From assembly GCA_024233675.1 (NCBI GenBank), contig JACKPH010000001.1, positions 310,001 through 374,000 on the forward strand: 64,000 nucleotides of DNA. Reading direction: 5' to 3'. Below the pieces are notes generated by a model. The model saw only the letters and a program-made list of their open reading frames with translations, did not search any database and was not told where the DNA came from. Positions 1 to 8,608 of the stretch are shown piece by piece (positions within the stretch are counted from its first letter, which is position 1; each line of letters begins with the position of its first letter). Both the position numbers and the translations under genes were made by a program. This DNA comes from Thermotogae bacterium. Its GTDB lineage: Bacteria > Thermotogota > Thermotogae > Petrotogales > Petrotogaceae.

Positions 1-207
1 TTTAAATTCTTCATTATTTTCTATATTGTTATCCAAAGCTTCAAGATAGAAGAGTTTCTGATTAATAAGCTCATTGATTATAGCCTTTTTTCCTTCTTCT
101 GATTTAAACTGAGCCGCTCTCTGCGGACCTAACTGCTGAATAAGCATATTAACTTCATTTTCTGTTATTTCTAAACCGTTTACTTTTGCAACTACTTTAT
201 TTTCCAT
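1..207 (-). CDS. Parvulin/SurA-type peptidyl-prolyl isomerase, N-terminal part (runs off window)
   Basis: Only the first 69 codons are in the window; the 3' end lies before base 1. The ATG at 205-207 follows a clear AAGGAG ribosome site. The peptide opens with a KVNGLEIT-x-NEV stretch and continues with QQLGPQ and an INELINQKLFYLEA helix. This is the usual N-terminal chaperone region of SurA/PrsA/PpiC proteins, which fold exported proteins. No signal peptide is visible, so this member may be cytoplasmic, as some trigger-factor-like PPIases of Thermotogota and Firmicutes are. The parvulin catalytic domain is not in view, so activity is inferred from the N-terminal pattern only. Confidence 0.7.
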   Translation of the reverse strand, partial: MENKVVAKVNGLEITENEVNMLIQQLGPQRAAQFKSEEGKKAIINELINQKLFYLEALDNNIENNEEFK

Positions 208-394
208 TTTTACAACTCCTTTTTTTATATTTACATTTAATATTATCACATATAAACATTAAAATATATTAAAAAAATTTTAAAAATCAATATTACGACT
301 ATTTATAAGTATTTTCTGACTTTTTATCAAAAAAGAAAATACTTATATAAAAGAAATGCTAAAATTATAACAGAAATAAAAAGGAGGTTTGTAT

Positions 395-1204
395 ATGAAA
401 AAAATAATTTACTGTATTATGTTTATATCGTTACTATATATTTCATCTTTTTCTTCGCTGCTGGGTAACAGAATACTGGAAGACACTGTACCTGTATCCG
501 GAATATCAGATTTATCAGCAGACCTTATAGTTGCCGATCTTACGCTTTCCGGAAATGGTAATAACACTATAAATTATAAATATGAAGATGACAATGCATC
601 AACATTTAATATTTCAAAAAGAAATTCTTTAATATACATAAAAGAGGAAAAAAAGAGTTTTTTCGGTCCTATAAGCGGGAAAAATAAATTTTTTTATGTT
701 TCACTCGAAAACTCTTTAAACTCATTTGATTTTTCGATGACAACATCAGACCTAATCGTTGAAAATATTTCTGTTGAAAAAATAAGCGGAAAAATAACTA
801 CCGGTGACGTAAAAATTTCATCTCTTATTTCTGATAATTCTGACATAAAAACAACTACCGGAAGCATAGAAGTTTATAAATCAGATTTTGAAAACTTAAG
901 ACTTGAAACAACTACAGGAAGAATATCCACAGAACAGATAAACACAGAATATTTATATCTGAGATCGACAACAGGAAGAATATATGCTAATCTGAGTAAT
1001 ACCCCGGAAGAAATTTATATAAAAGCAACAACAGGCAGCATAACTCTCGAATTACCTGATATAAATCTTTATTCCATAGAATGCACGGCAACAACAGGAA
1101 GAATAGAAGTCGGAAATTATTCTGTAAAAAAACATTTTTATAAAGACGGCGGAAAATATAAATTAAAAATAGAAACAACTACAGGAAATATAAAAATAAA
1201 ATAA
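395..1204 (+). CDS. Exported DUF4097-type beta-strand repeat protein
   Basis: A 269-residue protein with an N-terminal hydrophobic signal (MKKIIYCIMFISLLYISSF). The body is a run of short beta repeats marked by TTGDV, TTGSI, TTGRI and TTGNI motifs about every 20 residues, the signature of DUF4097 putative adhesin/beta-helix proteins. These usually sit on the outside of the inner membrane or at the cell surface; their biochemical role is not established. I chose the ATG at 395 over a TTG two codons upstream because AAGGAGG at 381-387 lies 7 bases before it. The gene stands alone and ends at a strong terminator. Confidence 0.75.
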   Translation: MKKIIYCIMFISLLYISSFSSLLGNRILEDTVPVSGISDLSADLIVADLTLSGNGNNTINYKYEDDNASTFNISKRNSLIYIKEEKKSFFGPISGKNKFFYVSLENSLNSFDFSMTTSDLIVENISVEKISGKITTGDVKISSLISDNSDIKTTTGSIEVYKSDFENLRLETTTGRISTEQINTEYLYLRSTTGRIYANLSNTPEEIYIKATTGSITLELPDINLYSIECTATTGRIEVGNYSVKKHFYKDGGKYKLKIETTTGNIKIK

Positions 1205-1234
1205 TGTGTGCTATGTAAAATTTAACAGTAATGC

Positions 1235-1278
1235 GTACCCGGTAAAATAGACAAATTATTTTACCGGGTACATTTTTA
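1235..1278 (+). terminator. Rho-independent terminator of the DUF4097 gene
   Basis: A perfect 15-bp inverted repeat (1235-1249 and 1257-1271, arm GTACCCGGTAAAATA) with a 7-base loop is followed by a T-rich tail. It lies 30 bases after the stop codon. Confidence 0.9.
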
Positions 1279-1420
1279 TTATATAATGAAAAATAAGCTT
1301 TTCTGCTTTTTATTTACCTGTTATGCACATTATAAATGCATTTTTTTATATTACATTATTTCACAATCACCACGGGTGTATTAATTGTTCACATAAAGAT
1401 TTCCTTATAGTGATAAGTAT

Positions 1421-1451
1421 TTTACTTTATTTAATATAAATTTGATATAAT
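1421..1451 (+). promoter_or_regulatory. Candidate promoter and long leader of the DEAD-box helicase gene
   Basis: TTTACT at 1421-1426 and a perfect TATAAT at 1446-1451 are 19 bases apart, slightly long. A second TATAAT at 1513-1518 could serve as a closer start. With the first promoter the mRNA leader would be about 110 bases, which recalls the long leaders of cold-induced helicase mRNAs. I see no further gene in 1279-1567. Confidence 0.45.
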
Positions 1452-1567
1452 ATATTCACAATCTTAATATATTTACTTTAAACTTAGTATGTTAATCTTT
1501 CCGGAAATTGATTATAATGTCGTTTATTGGCGCATAAATATATATATTTTAGAAAGGAAGAGATATT

Positions 1568-3154
1568 TTGAATACCCTTGAAAGTTTTAAAGAGTTGGGA
1601 ATTTCCGAGTTTATAATAAAAGCACTTGAGAAAAAAGGATTTGAGGAACCGACTCCTATACAGAAATTAACAATTCCTAAATTAATGGAAGGTAAAATTG
1701 ATTTAATAGGTCAGGCACAGACAGGTACAGGAAAAACCGCAGCTTTCGGTATACCTTTAATTGAAAAAATAGAAGGCGGAGACAGAGTTGTAAAAGCTCT
1801 TATTCTTACTCCTACAAGAGAACTTGCTATACAGGTTTCAGAAGAACTGAATTCTCTTAAAGGCAAGAAAAAATTATCTATTTTCCCTGTTTACGGCGGA
1901 GCTTCAATGGAAAATCAGTTTTCAAAACTAAGACACGGTGTTGACATTGTTGTAGGTACTCCCGGAAGAGTTATAGATCATCTGAACAGAGGAACTCTTG
2001 ATCTGTCAGAAATAGACTTTTTCGTATTGGATGAAGCCGATGAAATGTTAGATATGGGATTTATAGAAGATGTTGAGGAAATTCTTAAAAAAACATCTCC
2101 GGAAAAACAGATGCTGTTTTTTTCCGCAACTATGCCGACAAGAATATTAAGTCTTGCAAAAAAATACATGAGAAATTATGAAGTTCTCAAAGTAAAAGAA
2201 CAGCAGCTCACAACAGATCTTACAGAACAGATATATTTTGAAGTAGAAGAATCAGACAAATTCGAAGCATTATGCAGAATAATAGATATTGAAAAAGATT
2301 TTTACGGACTTATTTTCTGCAGAACAAAAGTAGATGTAGATAACGTTTCAACTCATCTCTCAGAAAGAGGTTATTCTTCCGAAGCATTACACGGTGATAT
2401 TTCACAGTATCAGAGAGAAAGAATACTTAAAAAATTCAAAAACAAAAACATAAATATTTTAGTAGCAACAGACGTTGCCGCAAGAGGTATTGATATAACA
2501 GAACTTACTCATGTAATAAATTACGCACTTCCTCAGAATCCCGAATCATATGTTCACAGAATAGGAAGAACAGGAAGAGCCGGTAAAGAAGGTACAGCAA
2601 TAACTTTTGTAACTCCTTCCGAATACAGAAAACTTATTTTTATTAAAAAATATGCAAAAACAGAAATAAGAAAAGAAAAAATACCTGAAATCGAAGAAGT
2701 TATAAACACAAAAAAAGAAAGAATAAAAGATGATATTACTTCTATAATCGAAAATAAAGATTTCAAAGAATATTTAAAAATTTCCGAAGAACTTCTGGAA
2801 CTCGGTTCTCCTGAGGATATTATCGCATCTCTTATAAAATATACCTTAAAAGATGAACTCGATGAAAAATCATATTCTCAGATAAAACCGGTATCAGTTG
2901 TAAACAAAAGCGGAAAAACAAGACTTTTTGTTGCTCTCGGCCGTTCGGCAGACATGACTCCGAAAAAGATTGTAAACTACATTAAAGATGAATCAGGAGT
3001 AAGCGACAGACTTATAAAAGATGTAAAAGTTTTTGAAAACTTCTCATTTTTAACCGTTCCTTTTGAAGAAGCGGAAATTATTCTCGAAGTATTCAGAAAG
3101 AAAAAACGAGGAAGAAAACCTATAGTAGAAGTTGCAAAAGAGAAAAAACAATAA
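1568..3154 (+). CDS. deaD: DEAD-box ATP-dependent RNA helicase with DbpA-type RNA-binding tail
   Basis: A 528-residue cytoplasmic helicase that unwinds RNA duplexes during ribosome assembly, mRNA decay or cold adaptation. All core motifs are present: Q motif (FEEPTPIQ, 25-32), motif I AQTGTGKT (50-57), DEAD (155-158), SAT (186-188) and HRIGRTGR (330-337). The last ~75 residues (VSVVNKSGKTRLFVALGRSA onward) match the DbpA/CsdA RNA-binding domain, and a short basic KKKRGRKP tail follows. The start is a TTG at 1568 behind AGGAAG. It is monocistronic between its own promoter region and a terminator. The exact subfamily (DeaD/CsdA versus DbpA) cannot be settled from the sequence alone. Confidence 0.95.
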   Translation: MNTLESFKELGISEFIIKALEKKGFEEPTPIQKLTIPKLMEGKIDLIGQAQTGTGKTAAFGIPLIEKIEGGDRVVKALILTPTRELAIQVSEELNSLKGKKKLSIFPVYGGASMENQFSKLRHGVDIVVGTPGRVIDHLNRGTLDLSEIDFFVLDEADEMLDMGFIEDVEEILKKTSPEKQMLFFSATMPTRILSLAKKYMRNYEVLKVKEQQLTTDLTEQIYFEVEESDKFEALCRIIDIEKDFYGLIFCRTKVDVDNVSTHLSERGYSSEALHGDISQYQRERILKKFKNKNINILVATDVAARGIDITELTHVINYALPQNPESYVHRIGRTGRAGKEGTAITFVTPSEYRKLIFIKKYAKTEIRKEKIPEIEEVINTKKERIKDDITSIIENKDFKEYLKISEELLELGSPEDIIASLIKYTLKDELDEKSYSQIKPVSVVNKSGKTRLFVALGRSADMTPKKIVNYIKDESGVSDRLIKDVKVFENFSFLTVPFEEAEIILEVFRKKKRGRKPIVEVAKEKKQ

Positions 3155-3156
3155 TT

Positions 3157-3182
3157 AAAAGGGACTTTATGTCCCTTTTTTT
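3157..3182 (+). terminator. Terminator of the helicase gene
   Basis: A 9-bp stem (AAAAGGGAC/GTCCCTTTT) with a 5-base loop runs directly into a T tract, starting three bases after the stop codon. Confidence 0.9.
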
Positions 3183-3197
3183 GTTACGGAGGCTCTT

Positions 3198-3761
3198 ATG
3201 AATTTAAAAATTTTTGATACAGGAATAAAAGATCTCATACTTATGGAAAACAGAAAAATCACTGACAGCAGAGGTTATTTCTATGAATCATACAATAAAA
3301 AAGATCTTGAAAATAGCGGAATAGATATAAACTTTGTTCAGGATAACATATCGTATTCGCATAAAAATGTTCTGAGAGGTATGCATTATCAGATAAATTT
3401 TCCACAGACAAAATTAATACATGTAATAAAAGGTAAAAGTTTTGATGTGGTTATTGATTTAAGAAAAAATTCAGAAACATTTTGTAAAATATTTTCGGCA
3501 GAACTTTCAGATACAAATAATTTAATGCTTTTAATTCCGAAAGGCTTTGCCCACGGATTTCTTTCTGTTTCTGATGAAGTTATATTTCACTACAAAGTAG
3601 ATGACTATTACAAAGGACTATACAGTTCCGGATTTTTGTGGAATGATAATTATATTAACATAAATTGGAATTTAAACAAATATTCAGTAAAAGATGTTAT
3701 AATTTCAGAAAGCGACCGAAATCTTCAAAGTTTTGAGTCTTTTGTAAAAAATCTGATTTAA
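3198..3761 (+). CDS. rfbC: dTDP-4-dehydrorhamnose 3,5-epimerase
   Basis: A 187-residue cupin of the RmlC family, which epimerises C3 and C5 of dTDP-4-keto-6-deoxyglucose on the way to dTDP-rhamnose. Diagnostic stretches are DSRGYFYE (23-30), FVQDN followed by VLRGMHYQ carrying His63 as the expected catalytic base, IHVIKGKSFDVVIDLR, and IPKGFAHGF (113-121). Length is normal for the family. The other rml genes are not in the window, so rhamnose synthesis must be completed elsewhere. It may also act on a different dTDP sugar. GGAGG at 3187-3191 supports the ATG. It sits 22 bases before the DegV gene and may be co-transcribed with it. Confidence 0.9.
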   Translation: MNLKIFDTGIKDLILMENRKITDSRGYFYESYNKKDLENSGIDINFVQDNISYSHKNVLRGMHYQINFPQTKLIHVIKGKSFDVVIDLRKNSETFCKIFSAELSDTNNLMLLIPKGFAHGFLSVSDEVIFHYKVDDYYKGLYSSGFLWNDNYININWNLNKYSVKDVIISESDRNLQSFESFVKNLI

Positions 3762-3783
3762 AATCAATATTGGGAGGGGAAAA

Positions 3784-4656
3784 ATGATAGGAATAATTTC
3801 TGATACTATGAGTGATGTTCCGTCCGAAGTTCTCGACAGGGATTTTTTAGCAGTTGTTTCGGGAAAAGTTATTATCGATGAAAAAGAATACCGTGACGGC
3901 GTAGAAATAAAAAATGAAGATGTAATCGATTTTATGGAAAAAGGCGGATTTCCGAAAACTTCGCTTCCTTCATACGGAGATATAGTAAATTCATTCAAAA
4001 CTCTTATAAAAAAAGGTTATCAGAAAATAATAGCAATAAATGTTTCAAGCGGTCTGAGCGGTACATATAATATGTTCAGAAACGTTATAAAAGATCTGAA
4101 AAAAGAACATGAAAATGTAGAAGTTGAGCTTATAGATTCAAAAAGTGTTTCTGTGGGTTCCGGACTTCTGGTGTATAAAGCAGTAAAAATGGCAGAACAA
4201 AATCATGAATTTCCTGATATTATAGAATCTGTTAAAAATTCTATAGGAAATAAAATAAATATTATGTACACTATACCCACGCTTAAATACCTGAAAGCCG
4301 GCGGAAGAATAGGAAAAGTATCGGCAACAATAGGTGACTTTCTGAATATAAAACCGGTAATTTCGGTTAACAGTGACGGTATTTATTATACAGTATGTAA
4401 AGAACGTGGAGTTAGAAAATCAGTTTTTACTATGTTTGAAAAAATTAAAACATGGATAGAAAATGATCCTATAGACGTAATATACATAGGAAGAACAGAT
4501 AATACCCCTGAAACTATGGAATTAATAAATGAAATAAGGCAAAAATTTCATGATCTCGGATTTGAAAAAGAAAAAATTAAAACAGATCAGATAAATCCGT
4601 CTTTGCTGTGCCATACAGGTAAAGGCCTCATAGGAATAACAGTTCTGAAAAGTTAA
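3784..4656 (+). CDS. DegV family fatty-acid-binding protein
   Basis: A 290-residue two-domain protein of the DegV/EDD fold. The start (IGIISDTMSD), the KTSLPS segment near residue 60, the INVSSGLSGTYN stretch and the LKAGGRIGK element are typical. DegV proteins bind a fatty acid in the interdomain cleft, and in Firmicutes the FakB members present it to a kinase that makes acyl phosphate for lipid synthesis. No FakA gene is visible here, so the partner is unknown. GGGAGGGG lies just before the ATG. The gene ends at a strong terminator. Confidence 0.9.
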   Translation: MIGIISDTMSDVPSEVLDRDFLAVVSGKVIIDEKEYRDGVEIKNEDVIDFMEKGGFPKTSLPSYGDIVNSFKTLIKKGYQKIIAINVSSGLSGTYNMFRNVIKDLKKEHENVEVELIDSKSVSVGSGLLVYKAVKMAEQNHEFPDIIESVKNSIGNKINIMYTIPTLKYLKAGGRIGKVSATIGDFLNIKPVISVNSDGIYYTVCKERGVRKSVFTMFEKIKTWIENDPIDVIYIGRTDNTPETMELINEIRQKFHDLGFEKEKIKTDQINPSLLCHTGKGLIGITVLKS

Positions 4657-4686
4657 ATAATCTCCCAAAAGGAGATTATTTTTTAT
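4655..4686 (+). terminator. Terminator of the rfbC-degV unit
   Basis: Ten-base arms AATAATCTCC and GGAGATTATT (4656-4665, 4671-4680) with a 5-base loop and a T tail. The left arm overlaps the stop codon. Confidence 0.9.
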
Positions 4687-4742
4687 TTACAGAACAGCAA
4701 ACATATTTTTTACATTATTGTAAGAAAATGTGTTCATAACGG

Positions 4743-4774
4743 TTAATTAATTGAAATTGTTTTGAATGTATAAT
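4743..4774 (+). promoter_or_regulatory. Candidate promoter of the potABCD operon
   Basis: A perfect TATAAT at 4769-4774 lies 37 bases upstream of the potA start. The -35 region is poor: TTGAAA at 4751 is too close (12 bases) and TTAATT at 4743 is at 20. The -10 is convincing; the rest is weak. Confidence 0.4.
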
Positions 4775-4811
4775 TTTGCATGTTTATATTTAATTGAGGG
4801 AGGGTCAAAGT

Positions 4812-5927
4812 ATGAACGGAAGCAACATTAAAGTGAAAAACGTCAACAAAATTTTTGATGATTTTTACGCCCTTAATGATGTTAATATTGATATTAAAGC
4901 CGGGGAATTTTATTCACTATTAGGTCCGTCCGGGTGCGGAAAAACTACGATTTTAAGGATGATTGGCGGTTTTGACGAACCTTCTGATGGTATTATCTAT
5001 CTTGATAACACAAATTTACTTGAATTACCACCCAACAAAAGGCCGGTAAACACAATTTTTCAGAGTTACGCTCTTTTTCCGCATCTTAATGTTTATGAAA
5101 ATATTGCATTTCCTCTCAGACTGAAAAAATACTCAGAACAGGAAATAAAAGAAAAAGTTCAGAAAAATCTTTCTCTTGTAAAACTTGAGGAACATATTTA
5201 CAAAATGCCTTCACAATTATCAGGAGGTCAGAAACAACGAATAGCTATAGCACGTGCACTTGTCAATCAGCCTAAAGTACTTTTGCTTGACGAACCTCTC
5301 AGCGCTCTTGATGCACAGCTGAGACAGCATATGCTTTTGGAACTTGACTCTATTCATGATGAAGTAGGAATAACCTTTATTTTTGTAACTCACGATCAGC
5401 AGGAAGCGCTTTCTGTTTCAGACAGAATAGCAGTAATGAATGAAGGCAGGGTTTTGCAGATAGGATCTCCTTTTGAAATATATGAAACACCTGCGGATAA
5501 GTTTGTTGCTAATTTTATAGGTGAAACCAATTTCATTAAAGGAAAAGTAACTGAGGTTATGGATAAATATGCAAAAATCAGTTCAGAAAATGTCGGGGAT
5601 ATATATGTATATCTTGATAAAAAAGTTGAAAAAGGTTCAACTGTGCATGTTACAGTAAGACCTGAAAAAATAAGAATCACAAAAGAAAAACCACAAAATT
5701 TACCGGAAACTTTTAACCTTTTTCGCGGTAAAGCAAATAAATTGATCTATAAAGGCTTTCAGACCAATTTTTTTGTGGATGTAAATGAAAAATTTACTTT
5801 TAAAGTATTAAAACAGCATGCGAGATATATACTTGATGAGGGAATAATTAACTGGTATGAAGATGTTTATATCTGGTGGAACGTAGATGACGGTTTCATT
5901 GTGGAGGTCGAGCAGAATGAAGGTTAA
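4812..5927 (+). CDS. potA: Spermidine/putrescine ABC transporter ATP-binding protein
   Basis: A 371-residue ATPase that powers polyamine import. Walker A GPSGCGKTT, the Q-loop (FQSYALFPHLNVYENIAFPL), signature LSGGQKQR, Walker B LLLDEPLSALD and switch His (THDQQEA) are all present. A C-terminal TOBE-type regulatory region follows from about residue 235. I place the start at ATG 4812, behind GAGGGAGGGT (4796-4805), rather than at an upstream TTG that lies within that ribosome site. The stop overlaps potB by 11 bases, indicating translational coupling. The polyamine assignment rests on the whole potABCD set. Confidence 0.95.
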   Translation: MNGSNIKVKNVNKIFDDFYALNDVNIDIKAGEFYSLLGPSGCGKTTILRMIGGFDEPSDGIIYLDNTNLLELPPNKRPVNTIFQSYALFPHLNVYENIAFPLRLKKYSEQEIKEKVQKNLSLVKLEEHIYKMPSQLSGGQKQRIAIARALVNQPKVLLLDEPLSALDAQLRQHMLLELDSIHDEVGITFIFVTHDQQEALSVSDRIAVMNEGRVLQIGSPFEIYETPADKFVANFIGETNFIKGKVTEVMDKYAKISSENVGDIYVYLDKKVEKGSTVHVTVRPEKIRITKEKPQNLPETFNLFRGKANKLIYKGFQTNFFVDVNEKFTFKVLKQHARYILDEGIINWYEDVYIWWNVDDGFIVEVEQNEG

Positions 5928-6753
5928 CTACGGAACAAAATATTCACTTCCCATGCTAATATGGCTAACACTTCTTTTTATTGTCCCTTCGGCAATAATA
6001 ATAATGTTCAGCTTTATGGAAAAAAATCAGTACGGCGGAGTTAATCCTGTTTTTTCTCTTCAGGCTTTTAAAGATCTAATGAATTCCGCTTATTTTAAAA
6101 TACTTTTAAACACGATATACATTGCTGTAATGTCAACAATTTTCACTTTACTTCTTGCTCTTCCTTCTGCATATTATATGGCGCGAAGTAAATATAAAAG
6201 TTTTTTAATGCTTTTAATAATTATACCTTTCTGGACAAATTTTCTCATACGTGTTTATGCATGGATTGCAGTATTGGGAAATAACGGTTTTATAAATCAG
6301 TTTCTTTTAAAAACAGGATTAATAAAAGATTATATAGGAATGTTATACAACAACAATGCAGTTATTCTTGTAATGGTATACACATACCTTCCGTATGCTA
6401 TATTACCGCTTTATGCAATAATAGAAAAATTTGATTTTTCACTTCTGGAAGCAGCAAGAGATCTCGGTGCATCAAAAAGTCAGTCTGTTTTCAGGATTTT
6501 AATTCCTAATATAAAAAGCGGCATTATTACTTCTCTGCTTTTCACTTTTATACCTGCTTTCGGTAATTATGCAATTCCTCAGATAATAGGTGATAAAAAC
6601 ACAAATATGCTGGGAACCGTTATAGCAAGAGAATTAACAACGGGAAGAAACTGGCCTCTGGCTTCGGCAATATCAATGCTTCTTACCCTTGTTACCGTTA
6701 TAGGTGTTCTTGTTTTTACTTCTAAACAGAAGAACATAAAGAAGGTAATATGA
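5917..6753 (+). CDS. potB: Spermidine/putrescine ABC transporter permease
   Basis: A 278-residue inner-membrane protein with six predicted membrane segments. The cytoplasmic EAARDLGAS motif, which docks onto PotA, lies in the second half. The start is ATG 5917, preceded by GGAGG at 5903-5907 inside the end of potA; an earlier in-frame ATG at 5887 lies upstream of that ribosome site and is less likely. The gene overlaps potC by 4 bases (ATGA). PotB and PotC together form the membrane channel for the substrate delivered by PotD. Confidence 0.93.
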   Translation: MKVNYGTKYSLPMLIWLTLLFIVPSAIIIMFSFMEKNQYGGVNPVFSLQAFKDLMNSAYFKILLNTIYIAVMSTIFTLLLALPSAYYMARSKYKSFLMLLIIIPFWTNFLIRVYAWIAVLGNNGFINQFLLKTGLIKDYIGMLYNNNAVILVMVYTYLPYAILPLYAIIEKFDFSLLEAARDLGASKSQSVFRILIPNIKSGIITSLLFTFIPAFGNYAIPQIIGDKNTNMLGTVIARELTTGRNWPLASAISMLLTLVTVIGVLVFTSKQKNIKKVI

Positions 6754-7529
6754 TGAGGAAAAAAAGCTTTTCATTTTCTCTTTTCGTATTTGTTCTGACA
6801 ATGATTTTTTTCTATACTCCTATAATAATATTATTTGTTTTTTCTTTTAATTCATCAAAAACAATGAATTGGCAAGGATTTTCCCTTGTATGGTATAAAA
6901 AACTTTTTACGGATTCCGCGGATATATGGAGATCTTTCGGAAACAGTATTATTGTAGCTTTAAGTTCTTCAGCCGTAGCAACTTTTATAGGAACTCTCGG
7001 GGCTATAGGTATAAGATGGTATAAATTCCGCTCAAAAAGATTTATTGAGATTATTTCATATCTTCCTTTGGTTCTTCCGGATATAATAATCGGTGTTTCA
7101 CTTTTAATAATGTTTTCACTTGTAAAAATAAAATTATCGCTTTTCACAATTTTTCTGGCTCACGCCACATTTAATATACCTTATGTTTTATTTATTGTTT
7201 TATCAAGACTTGACGAATTCGACAGCACCATTCTGGAAGCCGCAAAAGATCTCGGTGCCAGTGAAATTCAGACTCTTCTGAAAGTAATAATACCAATTTC
7301 CGTACCAGGTATTATTGCAGGATTTCTAATGTCGATGACACTTTCTCTTGATGATTTTGTTATTACTTTTTTCGTTTCCGGGCCTGGCTCAAGTACTTTG
7401 CCTTTACACATATACTCAATGATAAGATTTGGCGTTTCTCCTGTAATTAACGCTATTTCAGCAGTTATGATTATCGGCACTATACTTCTGGCAGTTTTGA
7501 CAAGAAGATTTTACAAGTATATGTTTTAA
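6750..7529 (+). CDS. potC: Spermidine/putrescine ABC transporter permease
   Basis: A 259-residue inner-membrane permease and heterodimer partner of PotB. It shows the expected N-terminal membrane segment, WYKKLF near residue 45, and the ATPase-coupling loop EAAKDLGASEIQ. The MSLDDFV-like stretch (SLSLDDFVITFF) and the GPGSSTLP loop are typical of PotC. Two adjacent ATG codons (6750, 6753) could both be used; the first overlaps the potB stop. Confidence 0.93.
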   Translation: MMRKKSFSFSLFVFVLTMIFFYTPIIILFVFSFNSSKTMNWQGFSLVWYKKLFTDSADIWRSFGNSIIVALSSSAVATFIGTLGAIGIRWYKFRSKRFIEIISYLPLVLPDIIIGVSLLIMFSLVKIKLSLFTIFLAHATFNIPYVLFIVLSRLDEFDSTILEAAKDLGASEIQTLLKVIIPISVPGIIAGFLMSMTLSLDDFVITFFVSGPGSSTLPLHIYSMIRFGVSPVINAISAVMIIGTILLAVLTRRFYKYMF

Positions 7530-7549
7530 CTTGAAAGGAGAGGGTTATA

Positions 7550-8569
7550 TTGAAAAAATATGTTTACTTTTTATTGGTTGTTGTTTTTATTTTTATTCTT
7601 ACAGGTTGTTCCGGCTCAAAACAGAAACTTTATATATTTAATTGGTCTTATTATATTCCGGATGAAGTAATTGAGAATTTTGAAAAAGACTTTAATGTTG
7701 ACGTGGTATACGATGTATTTTCCTCAAACGAAGAAATGTTTGCTAAATTAAAATCCGGTGGTACCGGTTATGATATAGTATTTCCTTCAGGTGATTATGC
7801 ATCAATAATGATAAATCTCGGTATGGTTGAACCCATAGACTTAAACAATATACCTAATTATAAGTATCTTGATAAGAGTGTTCTTCAGAAAATAACTTTT
7901 GATACGCAAAGTAATTACTCAATACCTTATATGATGGGCGGAACAGGAATAGCCGTAAATACAAAATACGTAAAAAATTATGAAAAAGACTGGAATATAT
8001 TTCTTGATGAAAATTTAAAAAATAAAATGACATTGCTTGATGACATGAGAGAAGTATTCGGAATTGCCCTTAAACAGCTCGGATATTCCGTTAACACAAA
8101 AAATACAGATGAATTAAATGAAGCAAAAGATTTAATAATGAAATGGAAAAAGAATATTTTAAAATTTGATGCGGAATCATTTGCAAAAGGTTTTGCAGCA
8201 GAAGAATTTTATGTTGTTCACGGTTATGCGGAAAATATTTTTCTTGAACTTGAAGACAAATCAAACGTAGATTTTTTCATGCCTGAAATAGGCGGACCTA
8301 TGTATGTTGACACTATGATGATATTAAAAGGATCTAAAAACAAAGAACTTGCGGAAAAATTTATAAATTATATACATGATCCTAAAGTATATGCACAGAT
8401 AGTAGATTATCTCGGTTTGCCGTCAATAAACACTGAGGCAAGAAATTTAAGAACTACAGTTCCTTATTATACTATTGATGATCTTAAAAATTCTGAATTC
8501 AAAGAAGATCTCGGAGATTTTCTATCAGTTTATAACAAATTATGGCAGGAAATAAGAGTTGAAAATTAA
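7550..8569 (+). CDS. potD: Spermidine/putrescine-binding lipoprotein
   Basis: A 339-residue solute receptor anchored by lipid: the signal peptide ends in the lipobox LTGC with Cys20. The mature start (LYIFNWSYYIPDEVIENF) and the VFPSGDYASIMI and MGGTGIAVNT stretches are PotD family hallmarks, with aromatic and acidic residues that line the polyamine site in known members. The start is TTG 7550 behind GAAAGGAGAGGG. It is the last gene of potABCD and ends at a terminator shared with the convergent histidine kinase gene. Confidence 0.93.
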   Translation: MKKYVYFLLVVVFIFILTGCSGSKQKLYIFNWSYYIPDEVIENFEKDFNVDVVYDVFSSNEEMFAKLKSGGTGYDIVFPSGDYASIMINLGMVEPIDLNNIPNYKYLDKSVLQKITFDTQSNYSIPYMMGGTGIAVNTKYVKNYEKDWNIFLDENLKNKMTLLDDMREVFGIALKQLGYSVNTKNTDELNEAKDLIMKWKKNILKFDAESFAKGFAAEEFYVVHGYAENIFLELEDKSNVDFFMPEIGGPMYVDTMMILKGSKNKELAEKFINYIHDPKVYAQIVDYLGLPSINTEARNLRTTVPYYTIDDLKNSEFKEDLGDFLSVYNKLWQEIRVEN

Positions 8570-8570
8570 A

Positions 8571-8608
8571 AATAACCCGGAATATTTTTATATTCCGGGT
8601 TATTTTAT
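8571..8608. terminator. Bidirectional terminator between potD and the histidine kinase gene
   Basis: Arms AATAACCCGGAATA (8571-8584) and TATTCCGGGTTATT (8591-8604) form a 14-bp stem with a 6-base loop. The arms are A/T-rich at their ends, so it can work for both converging genes. The right arm overlaps the kinase stop region. Confidence 0.9.

Noticed and set aside
987..1178. Minus-strand reading frame under the DUF4097 gene
   Set aside because: It is an antisense shadow of the regular TTG repeats, with low-complexity Leu-rich translation and no ribosome site.
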